From the NCBI GenBank assembly GCA_963991985.1, contig CAXDRX010000008.1, forward strand, positions 1 to 64,000: DNA of 64,000 nucleotides. The letters run 5' to 3'. The position numbers were made by a program, and so were the translations under genes. The notes below the pieces were generated by a model. It was not told the DNA's origin, searched no databases, and worked only from the letters and a program-made list of their open reading frames with translations. This stretch comes from MED-G17 sp963991985. GTDB taxonomy: Bacteria > Bacteroidota > Bacteroidia > NS11-12g > UBA9320. Of this stretch, positions 45,601-52,943 are shown piece by piece. Positions within the stretch are counted from its first letter, which is position 1, and each line of letters opens with the position of its first letter.

Positions 45601-46220
45601 ACAATTTTGGGAATGACAATGACGAACAAGATTTTGAAGGAAGAAGCGACAACAAAGGACCAGAACCCGAATCGGTTGCTGTAGGTCAGTTGGGAGACAA
45701 ATATTTCGCTTTCATTGGACTAGAAAGAGCCGGTGGAATCATGGTCTACGATGTAACCGATCCTGCCAATTCTAAATATGTAATGTACGAACTCAATCGA
45801 GATGTTACAAAAGCCATAGAGGAGCAAGGTGACCTGGGCCCGGAGGATGTGAAATTCATTCCTGCCGAGCAAAGCCCGAACGGAAAAGCCATGGTGATGG
45901 TATCAAATGAAGTGAGCAACACCATTACACTTTACAATGTAGAATTCGAAACGGGCAATATCCAAGAAATTGCCAACGAAGATTTGGTTAAAATTTCACC
46001 CAACCCATCCAATGGAGATCTAAAGTTATACGTAAACGGAGCAATAAGCGATAATTACAATATTGAGGTCTATAATCTTGTTGGTAACATTGTTTACAGC
46101 AAAAAGGGACTCCACGGAGGAGTAGCCTCTATAGACTTAACACAATTAGGCAAAGGGGTTTATATAATCTCTGTTGGAAACGAAAAAGTTTCAAGCAGAC
46201 AAAGAGTTGTATTGAAATAA
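42618..46220 (+). CDS. Choice-of-anchor I family surface protein with nested insert domains and T9SS tail
   Basis: 1200 residues from ATG 42618 (signal peptide MFKYYKCFLLTAAAVLFGFSTKAQ). The choice-of-anchor I propeller is split: part 1 about 25-200, part 2 about 774-1115. Into it are set, in order, a jelly-roll half (204-315), a half of the module shared with the 37776 protein (316-425), a lamin-tail domain (430-631), then the second halves of the shared module (633-711) and of the jelly roll (713-771). A T9SS domain (ISPNPSNGDLK) ends it. Such propellers are often tied to phosphatases. The function is probably surface binding or hydrolysis of phosphorus compounds. Confidence 0.78.
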   Translation: MFKYYKCFLLTAAAVLFGFSTKAQFKMEKLGTFTAEADFAEGGTEIIAYDETGKKVFSTNGFQNRIDIIDVNDPTKPVFVKSFDVSAIGDGIQSVAVHGGIVAVAISNEDGTKNGFVGFFDTDGNFKSFVEVGVLPDAVTFSSDGKTVISSNEGEPSDDYLQDPKGSISIIDVSGGIDGISQANVVTLGFEDYNNNYNRNIRVFGRTENFASDFEDSTLEASGVHAFSNASNRDWRLSSRSGISYAEMNGFGGDVASDDWLVIDSLNLSASGHEHAYLSFLNERRYNGNGMEVLASTDFAGDVKSATWTNIEDNKSISLRLTSASDDTEEYVAGPNQTKTVGEQDFGSSDLEFNSEKEGMTRPQVVAIRFDNVQIQPGAKVKNAFVQFEVDEAAKDTGKCSVDIMVEDSENASTFVGTNSEVANRTKMINNVTDLIISEYAEGSSSNKYIEIYNGTGSDVDLSKYSIKGTNNGTSWGDNGERDFALTGTLSNDSVYIICADQADASILAKADTALAYESPLHHNGDDAIAIFKGTEIIDAVGVDGNDPGSGWNVAGVKDATKDHTLRRKPNSQPNMGDWSKSSGDNAENSEWIVEAKDVWTFLGQHEGPNSEWIVEAKDVWTFLGQHEDLKSVRWTIAANTWQTVGEAGADQQTVDISKLIQSVVDMPGWKAGNAIALYFAPAGIDEGIRVAKSADVAPNEAAELHVAFDGGVINWSDNGQWNWVESGLIDISEHISDNTAIAFHYTGGNNKGDGVGSLYRITELEIAQQDLANDLEPEYSVVGSDNNTIYTVAQENNAMIVSTINPPAIYGIYPLGTKDHSAPGNGLDPTNDDGGINIGNFPLNGMFMPDGMAVANIGGSDYVFTANEGDAREYEGNPGLIEEVDLLDGGQGLVGQGYMDMDNNDTADDGTEDWYTQWGGDDKLNDMSYPLAFNVHSNGVIGDLNLYGDTDGDGLIEELHSYGARSFTIWDNRLNIVFDSKDEFEQTIAKEQPDNFGNDNDEQDFEGRSDNKGPEPESVAVGQLGDKYFAFIGLERAGGIMVYDVTDPANSKYVMYELNRDVTKAIEEQGDLGPEDVKFIPAEQSPNGKAMVMVSNEVSNTITLYNVEFETGNIQEIANEDLVKISPNPSNGDLKLYVNGAISDNYNIEVYNLVGNIVYSKKGLHGGVASIDLTQLGKGVYIISVGNEKVSSRQRVVLK
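44382..44502 (+). repeat. Tandem duplication, 63-bp period, inside the lamin-tail domain
   Basis: The first 58 bases of each copy are identical (44382-44439 and 44445-44502). Each encodes NSEWIVEAKDVWTFLGQHE. The frame is kept (21 codons). Perfect identity points to a very recent duplication, or to an assembly effect. Confidence 0.93.
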
Positions 46221-46238
46221 TTCACCACAGAACCCATC

Positions 46239-46272
46239 AAAAAAGGCCCGTCCAAAAGACGGGCCTTTTTTT
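46239..46272 (+). terminator. Intrinsic terminator after the phytate locus
   Basis: AAAAAAGGCCCGTC (46239-46252), loop CAAAA, GACGGGCCTTTTTT (46258-46271), T at 46272. A 14-bp perfect stem with a T-tract. It closes the operon, and the matching A-run could also stop the leftward tRNA-Pro transcript. Confidence 0.93.
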
Positions 46273-46281
46273 GTAAAATTG

Positions 46282-46356
46282 TCGGGATGAGTGGATTCGA
46301 ACCACCGATCTCACGCCCCCCAGACGTGCACTTTAACCGGACTAAGCTACATCCCG
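46282..46356 (-). tRNA. tRNA-Pro (GGG)
   Basis: Cloverleaf on the minus strand. Acceptor CGGGATG pairs with CATCCCG. The anticodon arm is CACGT-CTGGGGG-GCGTG with anticodon GGG. The T arm is GGTGG-TTCGAAT-CCACT. The discriminator is A (46282), and CCA is not encoded. Confidence 0.95.
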
Positions 46357-46367
46357 ATAGAACAAAT

Positions 46368-47597
46368 TTACACCAAATTACCTAAGGTCATTTCCAACGC
46401 TTTGGTAGAAATTCCTGTACTTTTTGGATTGAACTGGTGAACGCGCATCAACGTTTTTCTCATCAACTCACTGGTATCTTTGAAAATCGCCACGTCACTT
46501 ACTTCATTTCCTACTTGATGCAAGTAGGCAAAAGTTCTTGCCATCCCTGCATTGGCTATAAAATCAGGAATGACTGCAATATTTTGGTCTGCAAATTGTG
46601 CGATAGAACCCATAAAAATTTCTTTGTCTGCAAAGGGTACATTGGCACCATTTGAAATGACCTCTATGCCTGAGGCAATCATTTGTTCTACATTCTTTCT
46701 AGAAATAAGTCGTGATGCAGCACCAGGAATAAAAATTTCCGCATTCAAATTCCAAATCTTATTATTTATTTCCTCAAAAGAGCTCATTTCTGGATGAAAC
46801 AGCTTGTTTCCCTTTCTGTTGATAAACAAATCTGTAATTTCATCCAAACCCAATCCTTCTTCCTTAATCAATCCATGTTCTTTGTCGATAATTCCAGTGA
46901 TCAATGCGCCATGCTTTGCAAGATAAAATGCAGCCGATGCTGCTACATTTCCCCATCCCTGTATCACGGCTCTTTTGCCCTGAATTCTTCCACCCCAAAT
47001 CTCATAATAATGACGTACACATTCCGAAACACCAAAACCAGTAATCATGTCACTAACCGTGTATTCTTTTTGAATGCTTGGACTGAAACGCGTGTCTGTA
47101 ATTTTCATGGATACCCCCAACTGTAATTGCTGGATGGCTTGCAATTTGTCTTGTTCGTTGTATGTCTGAAAATGACCATTGACCGTTCCTTCTTGGGGAT
47201 GCAACAGACCCAAATCAGAGGTATAAGGAATGACCTCGTGAATTTCATCTACATTCATATCTCCACCCGTTCCGTAATAAGACTTTAGCAAAGGATAAAT
47301 CGCTTTGTACCAACGTCTTAACACACCCTCTTTTCGAGGGTCTTTCGGATCAAAATTAATCCCAGACTTTGCCCCTCCGATGGATGGACCACTAATGGCA
47401 AATTTTACTTCCATTGTTTTTGCCAATGACTCTACCTCTCTCATATTTAAGCCTTTCCTCATTCTTGTGCCACCACCTGCTGATCCATTTCGCAGGGAAT
47501 TGATTACCAACCAACCTTCGGCTTCCGTCTCAAAATCAGACCATTCGAAAACAATTTCTGGTCTTTTCTCCTCAAATTGTTGAAGTAATTTGATCAT
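46368..47597 (-). CDS. Glu/Leu/Phe/Val dehydrogenase family amino-acid dehydrogenase
   Basis: 409 residues. N-terminal domain with GGGTRMRKG and the catalytic lysine region GPSIGGAKSGI. The NAD-binding domain has VIQGWGNVAASAAFYL. It reversibly deaminates an amino acid to a 2-oxoacid; the branched-chain or glutamate specificity is unclear. Three bases after anmK on the same strand, so probably one operon. Confidence 0.88.
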   Translation of the reverse strand: MIKLLQQFEEKRPEIVFEWSDFETEAEGWLVINSLRNGSAGGGTRMRKGLNMREVESLAKTMEVKFAISGPSIGGAKSGINFDPKDPRKEGVLRRWYKAIYPLLKSYYGTGGDMNVDEIHEVIPYTSDLGLLHPQEGTVNGHFQTYNEQDKLQAIQQLQLGVSMKITDTRFSPSIQKEYTVSDMITGFGVSECVRHYYEIWGGRIQGKRAVIQGWGNVAASAAFYLAKHGALITGIIDKEHGLIKEEGLGLDEITDLFINRKGNKLFHPEMSSFEEINNKIWNLNAEIFIPGAASRLISRKNVEQMIASGIEVISNGANVPFADKEIFMGSIAQFADQNIAVIPDFIANAGMARTFAYLHQVGNEVSDVAIFKDTSELMRKTLMRVHQFNPKSTGISTKALEMTLGNLV

Positions 47598-47600
47598 TCT

Positions 47601-48692
47601 CTAAATCAAGTCTGCAAAATTTCCGTGCAATGAGCCTGCAAGTACATCGTCATCTGCACCGGTTACTGATTTGTAAATGTTGTCGGTATTTTTTACCCTC
47701 AAAATACCCAATAGCGAAAAAACCAATGCCTCTTTGTATTTCACAACGTTGTCTTCTGGAACAACAATTTCTGCATCGGTATGTATTTTGATGTGGTCTA
47801 TCAAGGTTTTATTGAAGACTCCTCCACCTGTTGCCAATACTCTTTTGACACTTCCCTCTCCGCCTGTTAAATCTTCGATGGTATTTCCAATTTGACAACC
47901 AACATGATCACACAACGTTTTCATCTTGTCTTCTTTGCTTATGCCACTTTCTCGTACGTTGAACCAAAATTGATCATTGATCCATTCCCGGCCCAAAGTT
48001 TTGGGCCCTTTTTGGTGGTAAAATTCAATTTTGTTCAATTTGTCCAAAAGTTGATAATCAATTTTTCCAGACTCTGCAATGGTTCCACCCTCATCATAAT
48101 CTTGTCCAAATTCCCTGGCTATTCTATTGAAGAGGATATTGGCTGGACAAACATCAAAACCAATTCGCTGTCCATTTTGGTTGGAAGATATGTTCGCAAA
48201 ACCACCAATGTTCAGACACACATCATATTCTGAAAATAACAATTCGTCTCCTACGGCACTTAGAGGAGCACCTTGACCACCGAAAATAACATCCATAGCT
48301 CTGAAATTTGTCACCGAAGGAATTCCTGTCATTGCTGTAATGGAATGCCCATCTCCGATTTGCACGGTTAGGTTATTTTGTGGCTGATGAAAAATAGTGT
48401 GGCCATGTGAGGCTATTAAATCAGCATCTAGATTGCTTTCATCAAGAAAATTGACAATCTTTTCTCCGATATACTGCCCAAAATATCGGTCTGTTTTGTA
48501 GAAGGTGAGAGACGACTGGTTTCGCAGCTTAGACAATCTAAGCCTCCATTTGTCGCCATAAGGAATGGTTGCGGCCTTATTGATTTTATAATCCCATCTA
48601 CCGTCTTTTTTTTCATTAAGTGTAACGTGAGCAATGTCCAACCCATCCATGGAAGTTCCCGACATAACCCCTATAATATTGTATGAACTCAT
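47601..48692 (-). CDS. anmK: Anhydro-N-acetylmuramic acid kinase
   Basis: 363 residues from ATG 48692. Phosphate-binding GVMSGTSMDGLD, IASHGHTIFHQP, TNFRAMDVIFGGQGAPL and RVLATGGG are diagnostic. AnmK hydrolyses and phosphorylates anhydroMurNAc for cell-wall recycling. MurQ is not in the window. The open frame continues upstream but is not needed. Confidence 0.95.
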   Translation of the reverse strand: MSSYNIIGVMSGTSMDGLDIAHVTLNEKKDGRWDYKINKAATIPYGDKWRLRLSKLRNQSSLTFYKTDRYFGQYIGEKIVNFLDESNLDADLIASHGHTIFHQPQNNLTVQIGDGHSITAMTGIPSVTNFRAMDVIFGGQGAPLSAVGDELLFSEYDVCLNIGGFANISSNQNGQRIGFDVCPANILFNRIAREFGQDYDEGGTIAESGKIDYQLLDKLNKIEFYHQKGPKTLGREWINDQFWFNVRESGISKEDKMKTLCDHVGCQIGNTIEDLTGGEGSVKRVLATGGGVFNKTLIDHIKIHTDAEIVVPEDNVVKYKEALVFSLLGILRVKNTDNIYKSVTGADDDVLAGSLHGNFADLI

Positions 48693-48809
48693 AATTTTTT
48701 GAAATTTGTAATTGCCCTCATTTTTTGGACAAAGGGACACAAAATTACGATTTTGTAACCCTACATACAATCATTTTGTAATTAGGCCTTAATTTGCAAT
48801 ACAATCGAA

Positions 48810-49676
48810 GTGAAAGTAGCCGGTGTAACTTTTATTCGCAATGCCGAAAAATTTGCTTATCCCATCCGGGAAGCAATATTGTCTATTTTACCTATTTGTG
48901 ATCAAATCATCGTCGCTATTGGCCATTCCGAAGACAATACTTTGAAACTTATCGAAAGCTTGCCAAGTGAAAAAATAAAAATTATCCATACCGTTTGGGA
49001 CGATTCCCTGAGAACCGGCGGGCAAGTGTTGGCTTTGGAAACCAACAAGGCTTTGGATGCCGTTTCTGATGACTTCGATTGGTGCTTTTATATACAGGCC
49101 GATGAGGCCATACATGAAAAATACTTGCCCATAGTGAAAGATGCTATGAGACGAGAATTGAACAATGAAAAAGTAGAGGGTTTGCTTTTTCATTACAAGC
49201 ATTTTTGGGGAAGTTATGACTTCGTTGGCAACTCTAGAAAATGGTACCGAAAAGAAATAAGGGTGATTCGGAACAATAAAAAAATTCGATCCTTTAAAGA
49301 TGCGCAAGGTTTTAGAAGAGATGGCAACAAGCTAAAAGTAAAACAAGTTGATGCTTTTATTTACCATTACGGGTGGGTGCGTCCACCCAAAAAATTGCAG
49401 CTAAAAAATTTGGAGGCAAACAAACTTTGGCATTCAGACAACTGGATAGAGAAAAATGTTCCTCAAGGTTCTGATTTTGATTTTTCGAATATCGATTCCA
49501 TTGAAAAATTTGAGGGTACCCATCCCAAAGCAATGTATGAATTGATCCATGCAATCAATTGGCATTTTAGTCCGCCACCCAATCAAATAAATTTTAAGGA
49601 AAAACTTTCGAGATGGATTGAAAAGTACACCAATGTGCGCTTTGGAGAGTATAAGAACTATAAAATAATTCCCTGA
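48810..49676 (+). CDS. Glycosyltransferase, GT-A fold (GT2-like)
   Basis: 288 residues from GTG 48810. It begins MKVAGVTFIRNAEKFAYPI and has a DxD-type motif in YIQADEAIH. The C-terminal half (YHYGWVRPPKKL, NWHFSPPPNQINFKEKLSRW) matches cell-surface sugar transferases. Two bases before a second transferase gene, it probably works on the same lipopolysaccharide-like glycan. Confidence 0.82.
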   Translation: MKVAGVTFIRNAEKFAYPIREAILSILPICDQIIVAIGHSEDNTLKLIESLPSEKIKIIHTVWDDSLRTGGQVLALETNKALDAVSDDFDWCFYIQADEAIHEKYLPIVKDAMRRELNNEKVEGLLFHYKHFWGSYDFVGNSRKWYRKEIRVIRNNKKIRSFKDAQGFRRDGNKLKVKQVDAFIYHYGWVRPPKKLQLKNLEANKLWHSDNWIEKNVPQGSDFDFSNIDSIEKFEGTHPKAMYELIHAINWHFSPPPNQINFKEKLSRWIEKYTNVRFGEYKNYKIIP

Positions 49677-49678
49677 CA

Positions 49679-51208
49679 ATGAAAATCTCCGCAAGTATAA
49701 TTACTCACAACGAAGAGAAAAATATAGGGAATTGCATTGACTCTTTGGGACAAGTTGCAGATGAAATTGTTGTCCTAGATTCTTTTAGTTCAGACGCAAC
49801 CAAAGACCTAGCTATTGAAAAGGGTGCTCAAGTGATTCAAAAGAATTTTATTGGGTTTACAGCACAAAAACAATTGGCCATAGAATACTGTAGCCATGAT
49901 TTTATTTTGTCATTGGATGCCGACGAGAGGCTATCTGATGAATTAATTCAATCCATTCGAAAAATCAAACGTTTAAAGAACGCTCATGTGTTTTCTTGCA
50001 ACCGACTCAACCACTTTAACCGAAAGCCTATAAAATCTTGTGGATGGTACCCCGACAAAAAAATTAGATTGTTTCATAAGAAATTTGCGAATTGGCAAGG
50101 AGGATTGGTCCATGAAGAAGTGATTCCCTTCAACGCAGAAGAAAAAATTATTCATTTAAAAGGAGATTTACTTCACTTTGGCTTCAATAGGGTAGGTGAT
50201 TTGCTGAATAAAATGCGGAAATATGCTGCCATTTATGCAAGAGAAAATGCCCACCAAAGAAACATAACTCCTTGGGAAATTAAACTCAAAACAAAAGCTG
50301 CTTTTTTCAAAAATTATTTCATCAAAAAAGGAATATTTGATGGTTATATAGGTTATCTAATTTCAAAAGCAAATGCAGATGGTGTTCACTACAAATATGC
50401 CATGCTTAGAGAGACAAACCAATCCTTAGCGTGTAGCCTCATCATTACAACTTATAACCGCCCAGAAGCGCTTAAAAGGGTAATAAATTCAGTATTTCTT
50501 CAAAGCAAAGCACCAAAAGAAATTATCATCGCTGACGATGGGTCAAATGAAAAAACAAAAAATATGCTTGCCACTTTCAATCATCGAAAAATACCCATTG
50601 TGCATATTTGGCAAGAAGATAAAGGGTTTCGAGCGGCAAAAATTCGGAACAAGGCCATTGCCCGAGCAAAAGAAAAATACATCGTTCTCATTGACGGTGA
50701 TATGGTTTTGCCACAACATTTTATCGCTGATCATTTGTATTGTGCTCAAAAAAAGAGAATTGTTCAAGGTTCTAGAGTCCTTTTGGATGAAAAAACGAGT
50801 TTTGAAACAATAAAAGAAAAGGCAAAACCGAATTTTTTCACAAAAAATATTAGAAATCGAAAAAATACCATTCGCTCTTCTTTTTTATCCAAAGTCTTTT
50901 CTTATTCCAATCAAAATATTTTTAAGGTAAGAAGTGCAAATCTATCATTTTGGAAATCTGATGCTTTGGCCATTAACGGATTTAACGAGGATTTCCAAGG
51001 TTGGGGAAGAGAAGACTCGGAATTTATTCAAAGGCTCTTTCATCGGGGTATTAAAAAATTTCATCCAAAATTTAAAGCTTCCGCCTATCATTTGCATCAC
51101 AAAGAAAATTCTCGTGCACAGTTGCCTGAAAATGAAGCTTTATTGCAAAAAAGCATTGATGAGAAATTGCTCGAATGTTCAAATGGAATAAACAAATATT
51201 TACCTTGA
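49679..51208 (+). CDS. Double glycosyltransferase (WaaE/KdtX-like plus GT2)
   Basis: 509 residues. Domain 1 (1-240) is a WaaE/KdtX-like lipopolysaccharide core transferase: ISASIITHNEEKNIGNCI, SLDADERLS, KIRLFHKKFANWQGG. Domain 2 (about 250-505) is a separate GT2: CSLIITTYNRPEALKR, IIADDGSNEKT, LIDGDMVLP and the polymerase-type GWGREDSEFIQRLFHRG. Two sugar additions by one chain is the likely outcome. Confidence 0.86.
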   Translation: MKISASIITHNEEKNIGNCIDSLGQVADEIVVLDSFSSDATKDLAIEKGAQVIQKNFIGFTAQKQLAIEYCSHDFILSLDADERLSDELIQSIRKIKRLKNAHVFSCNRLNHFNRKPIKSCGWYPDKKIRLFHKKFANWQGGLVHEEVIPFNAEEKIIHLKGDLLHFGFNRVGDLLNKMRKYAAIYARENAHQRNITPWEIKLKTKAAFFKNYFIKKGIFDGYIGYLISKANADGVHYKYAMLRETNQSLACSLIITTYNRPEALKRVINSVFLQSKAPKEIIIADDGSNEKTKNMLATFNHRKIPIVHIWQEDKGFRAAKIRNKAIARAKEKYIVLIDGDMVLPQHFIADHLYCAQKKRIVQGSRVLLDEKTSFETIKEKAKPNFFTKNIRNRKNTIRSSFLSKVFSYSNQNIFKVRSANLSFWKSDALAINGFNEDFQGWGREDSEFIQRLFHRGIKKFHPKFKASAYHLHHKENSRAQLPENEALLQKSIDEKLLECSNGINKYLP

Positions 51209-51236
51209 AATTCCTTTAAGTATTTTTGAAAAAATT

Positions 51237-52181
51237 TTGAAGGATAAAATACTGGTGATAGGAGCACTCGGCCAGGTAGGAACTGATTTGGTCGAAAAAC
51301 TTACAGAAATATACGGTGAGTCAACTGTTGTTGCTTCTGACATTCGCCATCCAAGAGAAGAACAATTCAATTTTGAAAAATTGGATGTACTGAACAAAAA
51401 AGAAATAGGCAATATCTTTACTCGCCACAAACCTACTCATGTCTATCATTTGGCGGCCATGCTATCGGCAACCGCTGAAAAATACCCACAAAAAGGATGG
51501 AATTTAAATATGGAGGGTCAATTCAATATATTCGAAGCCTGCTTAGAACACAAAACCAAGCGTTTATTTTGGCCAAGTTCGATTGCTGTTTTTGGTCCAA
51601 ATACACCCAAAAACGAAACTCCGCAAAATACTTATTGCGATCCAACAACCATCTATGGTATTAGCAAACTGGCAGGAGAGCAATATTGTAATTATTACCA
51701 CAAAAGATATGGTTTGGACGTTCGAAGCATCCGCTACCCCGGGCTGATCAGTTGGAAAGCAGCAGCCGGAGGGGGAACTACGGATTATGCCGTGGAGGTA
51801 TTCACAGAAATTATTCAACACCGAAAATACCAGTGCTTTTTGGAAAAAGATACCATGTTGCCCATGATGTATATGGATGACGCCATACGAGCTACCATTG
51901 AAATCCAAGAGTCACCTTCTTCGAATGTCAAACAAAGAACATCCTACAACATTGCTGGGTTTTCATTTACTCCAAAACAACTTTTCGATAAAATCTTGTT
52001 GCATCAGCCAAATGCTACTTTTGCTTATCAACCAGATGCTCGGCAAAAAATTGCTGATTCTTGGCCCAAAAGCATTGATGACTCCGTTGCCCGACAAGAC
52101 TGGAATTGGAATCCAAAATTTTCGCTTGATCAGATGGTACTGGACATGCTCCATCATCTGAAAAGAAAACTAAAGCATTAG
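51237..52181 (+). CDS. L-threonine 3-dehydrogenase-like NAD-dependent epimerase/dehydratase
   Basis: 314 residues from TTG 51237 (no ATG precedes the conserved start). GALGQVGTDL binds NAD; the active site is YGISK (TTIYGISKLAGEQY). VRSIRYPGLISWKAAAGGGTTDYAVEVF (region) matches the epimerase-type threonine dehydrogenases that give 2-amino-3-oxobutanoate. The partner ligase (kbl) is not nearby. Its 3' end overlaps exonuclease III by 12 bases, tail to tail. Confidence 0.88.
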   Translation: MKDKILVIGALGQVGTDLVEKLTEIYGESTVVASDIRHPREEQFNFEKLDVLNKKEIGNIFTRHKPTHVYHLAAMLSATAEKYPQKGWNLNMEGQFNIFEACLEHKTKRLFWPSSIAVFGPNTPKNETPQNTYCDPTTIYGISKLAGEQYCNYYHKRYGLDVRSIRYPGLISWKAAAGGGTTDYAVEVFTEIIQHRKYQCFLEKDTMLPMMYMDDAIRATIEIQESPSSNVKQRTSYNIAGFSFTPKQLFDKILLHQPNATFAYQPDARQKIADSWPKSIDDSVARQDWNWNPKFSLDQMVLDMLHHLKRKLKH

Positions 52182-52937
52182 TTCAACAAAACTTGGACAA
52201 TGGTCTGATTGAAAAGCGTTTGGAAGAATTTCTGCTCGTACCATTTTGTCCTTCAATGATGTGCTAACGGAGACATAGTCAATTCTCCAACCCTTGTTGT
52301 TTGCCCGTGCATTTGCACGATAACTCCACCAAGTATAATGATCTTTTTCATTGGGATGAAAAAAACGGAAACTATCAATATTTCCGTCATTAAAATAGCT
52401 ATCCATCCAAGCCCTTTCCTCGGGCAAAAATCCACTTGCATTTTTATTTCCAATGGGATTGTGAATATCTATGGCCTGATGACAAATATTGAAATCTCCA
52501 CAAACAATAAGGTTTGGTTGTTTTCGTTTTAAGTTTTCTTGATAGGTGTTAAAAAATTCCAAAAAGTCGTATTTGATTTGTTGCCTTAAATCCCCTGAAG
52601 ATCCCGAGGGAAAATAGGTCGAAAGAAGCGTAAAATCATCAAAATTGGCTTGCAAGATTCTTCCTTCGCTATCGAAAAGATTGTGACCGCAATCATAAAC
52701 TATTTCCTTGGGTTCAATTTTGCTCATAATTCCTACACCACTGTATCCTTTTTTTTCGGCGGATTTCCAAAAACAAGTATATCCTAAATTTTCAAAAGCT
52801 TCACTTTCAATTTGTTCTGGCAAAGCCTTGGTTTCTTGAAAACATATAATGTCGGGGTTCTCTTCCCTAAGAAATGTAAGCAGATTCTTTTTCATCGCTG
52901 CTCGAATTCCATTGATGTTATACGTCATTATTTTCAT
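52170..52937 (-). CDS. xth: Exodeoxyribonuclease III (AP endonuclease)
   Basis: 255 residues. MTYNINGIRAAMKKN, CFQETKA (metal Glu), STYFPSGS, VCGDFNICH, GWRIDYVSVS and SDHCP are the standard EEP motifs of ExoIII. It cuts DNA at abasic sites and digests 3' ends in base-excision repair. Six bases downstream of the E1 gene on the same strand. Confidence 0.94.
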   Translation of the reverse strand: MKIMTYNINGIRAAMKKNLLTFLREENPDIICFQETKALPEQIESEAFENLGYTCFWKSAEKKGYSGVGIMSKIEPKEIVYDCGHNLFDSEGRILQANFDDFTLLSTYFPSGSSGDLRQQIKYDFLEFFNTYQENLKRKQPNLIVCGDFNICHQAIDIHNPIGNKNASGFLPEERAWMDSYFNDGNIDSFRFFHPNEKDHYTWWSYRANARANNKGWRIDYVSVSTSLKDKMVRAEILPNAFQSDHCPSFVELML

Positions 52938-52943
52938 CTTTTG

